Assembly (NCBI RefSeq): GCF_000702325.1
Contig: NZ_KL370891.1
Span: 456,917 to 520,916, forward strand
Reading direction: 5' to 3'
DNA from: Thiomicrorhabdus sp. Milos-T2
GTDB taxonomy: Bacteria > Pseudomonadota > Gammaproteobacteria > Thiomicrospirales > Thiomicrospiraceae
Length of the DNA stretch: 64,000 bases
The position numbers were made by a program, and so were the translations under genes. The notes beneath the pieces were generated by a model. That model ran no database searches, was not told the origin of the DNA, and saw only the letters and a list, made by a program, of their open reading frames with translations. Below, piece by piece: positions 52,929-61,335 of the stretch (position 1 is the first letter of the stretch; every line of letters begins with the position of its first letter).

Positions 52929-53966
52929 TTACGCAAAAGCAGCTTTATTGGCTGCTTTAGAGCGTGCATCATCACGCGTGATTAAGTTTTTGTTGACTAA
53001 GTCTAGTAGGTTTTGATCCATTGTTTGCATACCAAGTTGCTTAGACGTTTGTATAACGGAGAACATTTGCGGTACTTTGGCTTCTCGAATTAGGTTACGA
53101 ATTGCTGAATTCACCAACATGATTTCATGAGCTGCGATTCGCCCCCCCGTCGTTTTCTTTAACAGCGTTTGAGAGACAACGGCTCTAAGTGATTCGGATA
53201 GCATTGAGCGCACCATCTCTTTTTCTTCCGCAGGAAATACATCAATAACACGGTCAATCGTTTTGGCTGCTGAACTGGTGTGCAAGGTGCCAAAAACTAA
53301 ATGGCCTGTTTCTGCTGCAGTTAGAGCAAGTCTAATGGTTTCTAAATCACGTAACTCACCAACTAATATAACATCAGGATCTTCACGTAAGGCAGAACGC
53401 AAGGCATTGGTAAAGCTTTGAGTATCTCTATGAACTTCACGCTGGTTAATTAAAGAACGGATCGGTTGGTGAACAAATTCTATTGGATCTTCTACGGTAA
53501 GGATATGGGCAGGATCTTTTTTATTTATAAAATCAACCATGGCGGCGAGGGTGGTAGATTTACCAGAACCTGTTGGTCCAGTCACTAAGACTAAACCGCG
53601 AGGGAAGCTGGAGATGTCTTTAAATATCTCAGGTGCGCCAAGCTCATCAAGCGTAATGATATTACTAGGAATGGTACGAAATACTCCACCAATTCCACGG
53701 TTGTGCATAAAAATATTAGCACGAAAACGAGCGATATTTGGAAGCTCAAATGAAAAATCCGCTTCTAAAGAGGATTCAAAGCCACGTCGCTGTTCGTCAC
53801 TCATGATGTCATATATCATGGTTTGTAACTGCTCAGCTTCAAAACTGGGTGCCTCAATGCGTTGGATATCACCATTTATTCGAATAATGGGGGGTTGTCC
53901 GGTAGAAAGGTGCAAATCTGAAGCACCTTGTTGAACACTAAATTCTAATAGTTGAGTAATATCCAT
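52929..53966 (-). CDS. pilT: Type IV pilus retraction ATPase PilT
   Basis: A 345-residue hexameric ATPase that powers pilus retraction, needed for twitching and DNA uptake. It starts MDITQLLEFSVQQGASDLHL. Walker A is VTGPTGSGKSTTLAAMVDFI, the Asp box LTVEDPIEFVH, Walker B DVILVGELRDLETIRLAL and the His box GHLVFGTLHTSSAAKTIDR. The conserved AIRNLIRE motif is present. It is upstream of pilU on the minus strand. An exact palindrome lies 32 bases before the ATG. Confidence 0.96.
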   Translation of the reverse strand: MDITQLLEFSVQQGASDLHLSTGQPPIIRINGDIQRIEAPSFEAEQLQTMIYDIMSDEQRRGFESSLEADFSFELPNIARFRANIFMHNRGIGGVFRTIPSNIITLDELGAPEIFKDISSFPRGLVLVTGPTGSGKSTTLAAMVDFINKKDPAHILTVEDPIEFVHQPIRSLINQREVHRDTQSFTNALRSALREDPDVILVGELRDLETIRLALTAAETGHLVFGTLHTSSAAKTIDRVIDVFPAEEKEMVRSMLSESLRAVVSQTLLKKTTGGRIAAHEIMLVNSAIRNLIREAKVPQMFSVIQTSKQLGMQTMDQNLLDLVNKNLITRDDARSKAANKAAFA

Positions 53967-53997
53967 TTATAACTCCATTTTTTTGCGTTTGAAAGCT

Positions 53998-54009
53998 ACC
54001 AGGCCTGGT
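53998..54009. repeat. Iterated palindrome ACCAGGCCTGGT, exact copy (intergenic)
   Basis: Exact copy between holC and pilT, in the pilT leader. Confidence 0.9.
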
Positions 54010-54022
54010 GTATTTTAAAAAC

Positions 54023-54496
54023 TTATTCAAAACCAATTTTATGAACAGTGGGTTCAATGCCCGCTTGTTTATAGAGTTTCCAGCGTTCACGCCCCATTTT
54101 AATAAGGTAGTCTGATTGATCTAATACTTCAATCGTACGCTGATATTGATTATGAATAGTCGGAAACTCAGGGTGTAGATTAATTAATACATCTTTACAC
54201 TTTAGACTAATTTGTTCACCATAAAGTTGAATAGGAGCATTAACATTGTTTTCCAAACCATGATGAATAAAGCTTTGAGGTTTGGCATCCCAAAGCGTTA
54301 AGTCATAACGAGTTGCATCTGCTTGATTAGCAAAACGCACATCACATAAACGTTTTTGCTTCCAAATCGTATTCAGTAATTTACTGAGGAAGGCTTCACG
54401 TTCTGCAGGTTGATTGCTATTTAAAACGTAAAACAAAACATCGGCTTGAGTTTGCGTTTTGTTTGCCGACGTTTGTTCAGAAGAGGAACTTGTCAT
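54023..54496 (-). CDS. holC: DNA polymerase III chi subunit
   Basis: A 157-residue protein of the HolC family: DVLFYVLNSNQPAEREAFLS at the start, CDVRFANQADATRYDLTLWD and YQRTIEVLDQSDYLIKMGRE, then RWKLYKQAG at the end. Chi links the clamp loader to SSB. It follows pepA by 13 bases on the minus strand, the usual gammaproteobacterial pepA-holC order. Confidence 0.9.
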   Translation of the reverse strand: MTSSSSEQTSANKTQTQADVLFYVLNSNQPAEREAFLSKLLNTIWKQKRLCDVRFANQADATRYDLTLWDAKPQSFIHHGLENNVNAPIQLYGEQISLKCKDVLINLHPEFPTIHNQYQRTIEVLDQSDYLIKMGRERWKLYKQAGIEPTVHKIGFE

Positions 54497-54509
54497 GGTT
54501 GATGTTACC

Positions 54510-56000
54510 TTAACCCGCTTGTTTTAGTAAATATTCAACTAAAGCTGGAACCGGACGACCAGTAGCCCCTTTATCTGCGCCGCTGACCCATGCTGTTCCA
54601 GCAATATCTAAATGAGCCCAGTCAACGTCTTGGGTATAACGTGCTAAAAATTGTGCTGCGGTAATTGAACCAGCCGCACGACCACCAATATTTGCCATGT
54701 CTGCAAAGTTAGATTTAAGCTGTTCATCCCACTCTTCACCTAAAGGTAGCTGCCAAAAACGGTCGTAAGTGCTTTGACCTGCTGCCAATAACTCATTTAC
54801 TAAGTCTTGATTATTACCCATAATGGCTGAAACATGGTGTCCTAAGGCGATAATACAAGCGCCGGTTAGGGTTGCCAAATCAATCACTTTTGCTGGTTGG
54901 TAGGTTTGCTGTGCATAAGTTAAAGCATCACAAAGAATTAAACGGCCTTCAGCATCCGTGTTTAACACTTCAATGGTTTGTCCAGATAAGGAGGTAACGA
55001 CATCACCCGGTTTAACCGCGTCACCAGAAGGCATATTTTCTGTTGATGGAATAACACCAACAACATTAATGTTAGGTTTTAGTTCACCCAATGCTTTAAA
55101 TACACCTAAAACCGTGGCGGCGCCACCCATGTCGTATTTCATCTCATCCATCGCTTGACCAGGCTTTATAGAGATACCACCCGTATCAAAAGTTACCCCT
55201 TTACCCACTAGCGCAATAGGAGCTTCACCAGACTTACCGCCTTGGTATGAAAGACAAATCATTTTAGGTGGAGTACTACTTCCTTGAGCAACCGACATAA
55301 ATGAACCCATGCCCATTTCAATCATCTCATCGCGTTCTAGAATGTTTACATCATAGCCATAATCTTTACCCAATTGAATTGCCGTTTCTGCAAGGTAGGC
55401 CGGTGTACAAAAGTTGCTTGGCATATTAGCTAAATCTTGCGTTAACGCCATACCTAAAGCGGTAGATTGACCTTGTTTTGCTGCCAATGATTGCTCTGCA
55501 CAAGGAAACACCATGTTTTCTAGTTTGGGCTCTTTAACAGGGTGCTCTCCACGACTTTCGTGACTATAATCGTAAAAACTCTTTTGAAAAACTTGTGCAA
55601 TTTGCATGACCGACCAGGCCTGGTGGTTTGTTGTAATATTTGCAGGGGCAACAAAAACTAAAGCATTAACCGTATTAATGGAACCGCAATGATCCAAAGC
55701 ATCCGCAGTCGCTTTAAGCGATGTTAAATAACTTTTTGTGGTTAGTTTGTCTGTTTCACCCATACCGACTAACAATAAACGTTTGATAGTGAAGTCTTTT
55801 GGCTTAATTAAAAGTAAGGTTTTACCGACTTTACCAGAGAAATCGCCATCAGAATAAAGGCCTTCAACAAAGCTTTCTATTTCAGGCAGGCTTGGAATGT
55901 TTTCAATACCTTGAGGTAATTTCCCAGAAGAGGTAACGGGTAATATAAGGGTGTCGATATTGCTAAGCTCAGTATTAAAAGAAAAATGAAGTGATTTCAT
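54510..56000 (-). CDS. pepA: Leucyl aminopeptidase (cytosol aminopeptidase, M17)
   Basis: A 496-residue M17 peptidase. The N-terminal macro-like domain is followed by the metallopeptidase domain with VGKGVTFDTGGISIKPGQAM, MKYDMGGAATVLG, the family signature NTDAEGRLILCDAL and IDLATLTGACIIALG. The ATG at 56000 is used; two codons earlier is a TTG. It is divergent from lptF, a common arrangement. An exact palindrome at 55613-55624 encodes H-Q-A-W-S. Confidence 0.95.
   Translation of the reverse strand: MKSLHFSFNTELSNIDTLILPVTSSGKLPQGIENIPSLPEIESFVEGLYSDGDFSGKVGKTLLLIKPKDFTIKRLLLVGMGETDKLTTKSYLTSLKATADALDHCGSINTVNALVFVAPANITTNHQAWSVMQIAQVFQKSFYDYSHESRGEHPVKEPKLENMVFPCAEQSLAAKQGQSTALGMALTQDLANMPSNFCTPAYLAETAIQLGKDYGYDVNILERDEMIEMGMGSFMSVAQGSSTPPKMICLSYQGGKSGEAPIALVGKGVTFDTGGISIKPGQAMDEMKYDMGGAATVLGVFKALGELKPNINVVGVIPSTENMPSGDAVKPGDVVTSLSGQTIEVLNTDAEGRLILCDALTYAQQTYQPAKVIDLATLTGACIIALGHHVSAIMGNNQDLVNELLAAGQSTYDRFWQLPLGEEWDEQLKSNFADMANIGGRAAGSITAAQFLARYTQDVDWAHLDIAGTAWVSGADKGATGRPVPALVEYLLKQAG
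55613..55624. repeat. Iterated palindrome ACCAGGCCTGGT, exact copy
   Basis: Exact copy inside pepA, read on the minus strand as Q-A-W. Confidence 0.9.
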
Positions 56001-56098
56001 GTACAAACGGCCTTTTGTTTATGTCACCCACCTAGGGTTGGGTATAATGTTCTGAATAAAAATGTTTTAAAAATATTTATTAACCCATTTTAATATGA

Positions 56099-57193
56099 GT
56101 GAAGCCGTTTTTGCGAATTCTCGACAAATATATTTTAAAAGAACTCCTTTTGACCTTTTTAGCGGTTTTGATTGTTCTACTTTTAATTACGTTTGGTAGT
56201 GAAGCTACTAAGCTTTTAGCCGATGCCATGCAAGGTAAAATTCCTGCCTCTGTTGTGCTACAAGTGTTGTTACTTAAAATTCCTCCCGCTCTTGAAATTA
56301 TTTTGCCATTAGTCGCTTTGATTAGTGTGATGCTAGCGGTTGGTCGGCTTTATCAAGATCAGGAAATGGTCGTTTTAAACAGTTGTTCTATTGGTCCGGA
56401 TTATTTCAAGCGAATTGTATTTATATTCTTAATTCCAATCGCGCTTATCACGGCATGGATTAGTTTGAATGTCTCTCCTTGGAGTTATCAGCAAGAGCGT
56501 ATTTTAATTAGTGAAGCACAAACCATTTCTCCAGTCGCCGGCTTAGTGCCTGGTAAATTTAATCCATTGCCTAATAATCAGGGTGTGCTTTACACCAAGA
56601 GCATTTCTAAAAATGGGCAAATGGAGTCTGTCTGGTTAAAGTATCACAATAAAGAAAACGACCTTATTCTTGTTGCACCTGTAGGGCGTTTTGAATGGAT
56701 AGATAATCGAGTCGTTCTAGTTTTGGAAAATGGATATAGTTATCGAAATTTACATGCTAACAAGGAGGTTAGCGTGCAACAATTTGCAAGATTTGAAGGT
56801 TATTTACCTGAATTGGCTCCTAGCAAGTTAAGGCCTAAGGTATTTGAAAAAACGACTTATGAGTTAATGCAATCCAAAAGTTTAGAAGAGCTTGCTTTAT
56901 TACAGTGGCGATTAGTCACCCCATTTGGCATTGTTGTTTTGGGTCTGTTGGGTTTAAAAATGAGTCGTACGGGTCCAAGAGAAGGGCGTTTTGCTAAGCT
57001 ATTTATCGCTTTGGTTTTATATATTGTTTATAACCAATTATTAGTTTTGGGTCGTGAAGGTATTGCAAATGGTGGCTGGCCTGTTTGGCTTGGTCTGTGG
57101 CCGGTAATCGTTGTCTTTTTGTGGTTCGCGATTACGGATACTCATTTAAATAAACCAAAGTCATGGCTACCTTTGATTAAAGGAGCAAAATAA
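56099..57193 (+). CDS. lptF: LPS export permease LptF
   Basis: A 364-residue inner-membrane subunit of the LptB2FG transporter that extracts LPS. It has the YjgP/YjgQ layout: N-terminal transmembrane segments (LLLTFLAVLIVLLLITFGSE), a periplasmic beta-jellyroll (FNPLPNNQGVLYTKSISKNG, FEWIDNRVVLVLENGYSY) and C-terminal membrane segments. The GTG at 56099 is chosen; the nearby ATG at 56095 is out of frame. lptG follows two bases after the stop. Confidence 0.94.
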   Translation: MKPFLRILDKYILKELLLTFLAVLIVLLLITFGSEATKLLADAMQGKIPASVVLQVLLLKIPPALEIILPLVALISVMLAVGRLYQDQEMVVLNSCSIGPDYFKRIVFIFLIPIALITAWISLNVSPWSYQQERILISEAQTISPVAGLVPGKFNPLPNNQGVLYTKSISKNGQMESVWLKYHNKENDLILVAPVGRFEWIDNRVVLVLENGYSYRNLHANKEVSVQQFARFEGYLPELAPSKLRPKVFEKTTYELMQSKSLEELALLQWRLVTPFGIVVLGLLGLKMSRTGPREGRFAKLFIALVLYIVYNQLLVLGREGIANGGWPVWLGLWPVIVVFLWFAITDTHLNKPKSWLPLIKGAK

Positions 57194-57195
57194 CA

Positions 57196-58284
57196 ATGAA
57201 TAGAATTGAGCGTTATTTAGGCGGCGTTGTTGTTAGTTATTCCTTGTTAGTCATGCTGGTTTTGATGGTGATTTTTTCATTTTTTGAATTTATGAATCAA
57301 GTCGCTAAATTAAATGAGACTTACACCATTGGATTAGGCGCCCTATATACCTTGTTAAAAATTCCGGTTTATAGTTTTGAATTGTTTCCAATTGTATTAT
57401 TGATTGGGACATTAATGGGTCTAGGAAGCTTAGCTAATCAATCAGAGCTCACAATATTAAGAGTGACAGGTTGGTCCATTAAACGTATTTTGTGGGCCGT
57501 ATTAAAAACGGCGTTTTTAATGTGGATAGTCATGGCGTTAATTGGCGAATTTGTTGCCCCTCAAAGTGAAGCTTATGCCAAAAAAATGCGTGCTGAAGCC
57601 TTAAATCAGAGTTTTTCAATAGGTTCTTCAAGCGGTTTATGGGTTAAAGATGAGTCTCGCTATATTCATGTCGGGCGCATTATCTCAAGCCAAGAGCTAA
57701 GAAATATTCAAATTTATGATTTAGAAAACGGTCATGTAAAGGGGCTTGTTCAAGCCAATCAAGCGACTTATGAAAATAATCAGTGGCTTTTTAAAAAGGT
57801 AAAACAAATCGATTTAGACTTAATTCCGGCAGATAACCTTTTACCAGAGCGCATTCGATATAGTCGTCATGATTTAAAAAGGGTGACTGAACATTTTCCG
57901 CTAAAACCTCAAGACTTGACCAAACTGGATATTGAAAGCCGATATTTAAGTGCTTGGGATTTATATCATTATGTTCAGTTTTTAGAAGACAATGGCTTGG
58001 ATGCAAGTAGCTATGTACTGTCCTTGTGGCGTAAAATTGCGACACCTTTAGTCGTGTTAGCGATGATTGTCGTGGTATTCCCGTTAATATTTGGTTCTAT
58101 GCGTCAGGTGAGCGTTGGGCAACGTATTTTTTTAGGGGTATTAATTGGAATGGGCTTTAATTTGATTAACCAGCTCATAGGTAATATCTCTGTGGTTTAT
58201 CAATTGCCAATTGTCTTAGGAGCGATTGGACCCTCCATTATCTTGCTGTTGTTATCTTGGTTCTGGCTAAGAAAAATCGATTAG
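57196..58284 (+). CDS. lptG: LPS export permease LptG
   Basis: A 362-residue partner of LptF with the same layout. It begins MNRIERYLGGVVVSYSLLVM, has ELFPIVLLIGTLMGLGSLA and TILRVTGWSIKRILWAV (the coupling-helix region), a periplasmic domain and C-terminal segments ending LLSWFWLRK. It shows the organism makes LPS-type lipids in its outer membrane. Confidence 0.95.
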   Translation: MNRIERYLGGVVVSYSLLVMLVLMVIFSFFEFMNQVAKLNETYTIGLGALYTLLKIPVYSFELFPIVLLIGTLMGLGSLANQSELTILRVTGWSIKRILWAVLKTAFLMWIVMALIGEFVAPQSEAYAKKMRAEALNQSFSIGSSSGLWVKDESRYIHVGRIISSQELRNIQIYDLENGHVKGLVQANQATYENNQWLFKKVKQIDLDLIPADNLLPERIRYSRHDLKRVTEHFPLKPQDLTKLDIESRYLSAWDLYHYVQFLEDNGLDASSYVLSLWRKIATPLVVLAMIVVVFPLIFGSMRQVSVGQRIFLGVLIGMGFNLINQLIGNISVVYQLPIVLGAIGPSIILLLLSWFWLRKID

Positions 58285-58583
58285 AACAACTATGCTGGAG
58301 CCGCTGGTCGGTCAATGCTCAGCTTGAAATCATAAGCTTCATGCTCGTATTTGTAACGCGAATTTTTTGGTTAAAGATAGATTATCCAGTCAAGCTGGAT
58401 AATGACAAGAATTGTGGTCTTGAAAATTGTGGTCTTGAGGCTTGATAGGGTTTGGAGTATTGGGTATTTATTAGGTATTAGGTATTAGGTATTAGGTATT
58501 TGGTTGCCCCGTCATTCCCGTACTTGACTCGGGAATGTTTTGGGTAGGAGAAATGCTTTCTGCAAACTATCTATAAATCTTTA
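58285..58583. repeat. Intergenic region with hairpin repeats and a 7-bp tandem repeat
   Basis: Holds the hairpin ATTATCCAGTCAAGCTGGATAAT (58381-58403, shown here by its ends ATTATCCAG and CTGGATAAT), a tandem ATTAGGT repeat (four units, 58470-58497), and a CGTCATTCCCGTACTTGACT type repeat (58509-58537). lptG and the mutase gene converge here. A 62-codon frame at 58257-58445 is not supported as a gene. Confidence 0.7.
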
Positions 58584-59960
58584 CTATAAATCTTTGCTAT
58601 AAATAATTTCTTCAATCTCTTTGACTTTTTGATCTACCAGGCCTGGGTTAGCTCTAGATTCAACGTTTAAACGTAGTAAAGGTTCTGTATTTGATAAACG
58701 AATGTTCATTCGCCATTCGGCAAACTCTAAACTAATGCCATCTGTTTCATCTAATATTGGGTTTTCGGGGCCATATTTAGCTTGAATAGCGGTTAATATC
58801 TTTTGGCTATCTTTTACCTTGTAATTAATTTCACCACTACAAGGGTAGGCTTTCATTCTTTCTTCAATGAGTTGTGAAAGAGACTTGCCTGTTTTACCCA
58901 TAAGCTCGGCAATAAGTAACCAAGGTATCATGCCGCTATCACAGTAGAAAAAGTCTCTAAAATAATGGTGAGCAGACATCTCACCGCCATAAATAGCATC
59001 TTCTTTACGCATACGTTCTTTAATAAACGCATGTCCTGTTTTAGATTGAATCGGCACTCCACCCGCTTGCTTAACCTGGTTAATGGTGTTCCAGGTTAAG
59101 CGTGGATCATGCACGATTTTTTCACCAGGATTATTTTTTAATAATGTCTCAGCTAAGAGCCCAACTAAATAGTAACCTTCAATAAATTGCCCGTGTTCAT
59201 CAAACAAGAAGCAGCGGTCAAAATCACCATCCCAAGCAACCCCCATATCGGCTTTTTGCGCCACAATAGTTTCAGAAGTAATAGCGCGATTTTCAACAAT
59301 CATTGGATTGGGTACACCATTAGGAAAGTTTCCATCTGCTTCATGATTTAGTTTAGTTACATTAAAAGGGAGCTTTTCCGCTAGGCAATCAAAAGCAGGG
59401 CCAGCAGAACCGTTACCCGCATTTACAACAATATTTAGTTTAGGTAGATTGGCAACATCGACATAGGTCAGAAGATGTTCAATATAAGCGGTTTTATCTT
59501 TTTTATATTCCAATAGGCCTTTTTCAGAAGGGAATTCTGCAAAGTTTTGATCTATTACACGTTGTTCAATGGCTTTTAATCCAGAATCACCACTAATGGG
59601 TTGCGAGCCTTTAGAAACTAATTTCATACCGTTATAACCTTTTGGGTTATGGCTAGCAGTAATCATGATTCCACCATCAGCTTGATAATGGCTGGTTGCA
59701 AAATAGACTTCTTCAGTTCCACATAAGCCAAGGTGAATAATATTCACCCCTGAATCAAGTAATCCATTACATAATGCGGTTGATAGGCCAGGGCTTTCAA
59801 GGCGAATATCATGCCCGATAATCATTGTTTTTGGCTTAAATTCACTCGCAAAAGCTCGCCCAATTTTATAGGCTAAATCATCATTTAAATCTTGAGGAAC
59901 AATGCCACGAATGTCGTAGGCTTTAAATGCATTAAGTTTAGTAGGGTTTGAGGTGCTCAT
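58584..59960 (-). CDS. Phosphomannomutase/phosphoglucomutase
   Basis: A 458-residue alpha-D-phosphohexomutase with the phosphoserine loop ITASHNPKGYNGMKLV, the magnesium loop AWDGDFDRCFLFDE, the sugar loop YGGEMSAHHYFRDFFYC and the phosphate-binding end RLSNTEPLLRLNVE. It interconverts the 6- and 1-phosphates of mannose or glucose. The GEMSAHHYF variant is typical of dual-specificity AlgC/ManB-like enzymes. It would feed GDP-mannose (for gmd) and glucose-1-phosphate (for rfbA, galU, glycogen). A one-mismatch palindrome lies at 58636. Confidence 0.9.
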   Translation of the reverse strand: MSTSNPTKLNAFKAYDIRGIVPQDLNDDLAYKIGRAFASEFKPKTMIIGHDIRLESPGLSTALCNGLLDSGVNIIHLGLCGTEEVYFATSHYQADGGIMITASHNPKGYNGMKLVSKGSQPISGDSGLKAIEQRVIDQNFAEFPSEKGLLEYKKDKTAYIEHLLTYVDVANLPKLNIVVNAGNGSAGPAFDCLAEKLPFNVTKLNHEADGNFPNGVPNPMIVENRAITSETIVAQKADMGVAWDGDFDRCFLFDEHGQFIEGYYLVGLLAETLLKNNPGEKIVHDPRLTWNTINQVKQAGGVPIQSKTGHAFIKERMRKEDAIYGGEMSAHHYFRDFFYCDSGMIPWLLIAELMGKTGKSLSQLIEERMKAYPCSGEINYKVKDSQKILTAIQAKYGPENPILDETDGISLEFAEWRMNIRLSNTEPLLRLNVESRANPGLVDQKVKEIEEIIYSKDL

Positions 59961-60030
59961 GAGAAAAATCTCTTAATTTGATAAGTGTTAATTTAATATT
60001 AATTTAATATAAGGGGTAAATTGTAAAAAG

Positions 60031-60051
60031 AAGCCTCTTAAAAAGAGGCTT
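60031..60051 (-). terminator. Rho-independent terminator after the nucleotide-sugar dehydrogenase gene
   Basis: AAGCCTCTT (60031-60039) and AAGAGGCTT (60043-60051) form a perfect 9-bp stem with a three-base loop. On the minus strand CTTTTTAC follows. It separates the galU-pgi-dehydrogenase unit from the mutase gene. T-runs on both sides would let it work in either direction. Confidence 0.85.
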
Positions 60052-60084
60052 TTTATGTCTACGAAATTTTTGCAAAAATAAAGC

Positions 60085-61335
60085 TTAACGTCCAACACCA
60101 TAGTAGATGAAGTTATTGTCTTCAACCCAGTATTTATTATAGAGGTTACGACCATCTAAAATAATTGGGGTGTTCATGTTCTCTTTAAGCGTGATGAGGT
60201 CTGGAGACCAAAAGGCTTTATATTCAGTTAATACACATAATGCATCAGAATTTTCAGTAGCTTCATACATCTCTGTATGAAAAGAAATTTGCTGTAGTTG
60301 ATGATTGTTAAGGTGTTTATGAACCCACTCTTTAGAGGCTTCTAGGGCAAAAGGGTCATAGAGTTTTAATGTACAGCCTTGGTTAACAAAAGCCGTAATT
60401 AAGGTTAAACTGGCTGAACTTTCAATGGAGGTGGTATGTGGTTTATAACCTAGTCCCCATAAAGAGATGGTTTTACCATTTAAGTCACAATCAAAATACT
60501 GCCAAAGCTTTCTAAAGAAAATTTCTTTCTGGTTTTCGTTAATGTCGATAACCGCTTGCAATAAGCTGTTACCACCATTTTGATGGGCTTGCGGTAACAA
60601 TAGTTTAATACGTTCTAAGTCGCGGGTAAAGTTATCCCCACCAAACCCTACACCAGGGTAAAGGTAAGCTCGGCCAATACGTTTATCTGCCCCTAAACCT
60701 AAACGAACTTCTTCAATATCCGCGTCAATCACTTCAGAAATAGACGCAAGCTCGTTCATAAGAGAAATACGCGTCGCCAACATAGCATTTGTACCGTATT
60801 TAGTTAATTCAGCCGAAGCTGGAGACATATTAAGAATGACATCGCGATTACGGTTAAAAGGGGCAAAAACTTGTTTAAGCTGCTCTCTAATTTTTTCGCT
60901 TGAAGTACCAATTATAATTCTATCAGGACGCGTAAAACGTTGGATAGCATGACCATCAGCGGCAAAGTCTGGGTTAATTGCAAATTCAAGGTTAGCCGTT
61001 TGTGCTAATTCTTTGGCTAAGCCAATCGAGAAGTTACTCCGCACGACAATCGTACTGTCTCTTAGAGCAGATTTTGCAAGTTGGTTAGCAATCAGTTTAG
61101 CGTTATAACAGTCATCGGGATCTAAAGCTATAATGTGGCACTCAGCATTAGAATCTAAAGAATCGTTAATGGTTAAGCGTTCACTTTTTAATTGATTGTC
61201 TAGAAGTTCTACCAGGCCTGGTTCCGCAATTTCTTCTGGGCGTTTACCAATTAAGGTTACGTTATTTCCGGTTTCAGCTAGGCAACCAGCACAAACCATT
61301 GCGCTTACGGTGTTTCCAAAAACATTAATTTTCAT
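60085..61335 (-). CDS. UDP-glucose/GDP-mannose dehydrogenase family protein lacking the catalytic Cys
   Basis: A 416-residue protein with the three-domain plan of nucleotide-sugar dehydrogenases. The N-terminal NAD domain starts [20 protein letters not shown], the middle has ELTKYGTNAMLATRISLMNE (family Lys and Asn present), and the C-terminal domain has WGLGYKPHTTSIESS. The active-site segment reads GVGFGGDNFTRDLERI, where the usual pattern is GGSCFPKD, so the thiol needed for two-step oxidation is absent. It may be inactive, regulatory or catalyse something else. It overlaps pgi by 11 bases. An exact palindrome at 61211-61222 encodes E-P-G-L-V. Confidence 0.85.
   Translation of the reverse strand: MKINVFGNTVSAMVCAGCLAETGNNVTLIGKRPEEIAEPGLVELLDNQLKSERLTINDSLDSNAECHIIALDPDDCYNAKLIANQLAKSALRDSTIVVRSNFSIGLAKELAQTANLEFAINPDFAADGHAIQRFTRPDRIIIGTSSEKIREQLKQVFAPFNRNRDVILNMSPASAELTKYGTNAMLATRISLMNELASISEVIDADIEEVRLGLGADKRIGRAYLYPGVGFGGDNFTRDLERIKLLLPQAHQNGGNSLLQAVIDINENQKEIFFRKLWQYFDCDLNGKTISLWGLGYKPHTTSIESSASLTLITAFVNQGCTLKLYDPFALEASKEWVHKHLNNHQLQQISFHTEMYEATENSDALCVLTEYKAFWSPDLITLKENMNTPIILDGRNLYNKYWVEDNNFIYYGVGR
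61211..61222. repeat. Iterated palindrome ACCAGGCCTGGT, exact copy
   Basis: Exact copy inside the dehydrogenase gene, read on the minus strand as P-G-L-V. Confidence 0.9.

Noticed and set aside
58470-58497. Tandem ATTAGGT array considered as a CRISPR or origin-type iteron
   Set aside because: Only four 7-bp units without spacers or neighbouring cas or replication genes; a simple sequence repeat.
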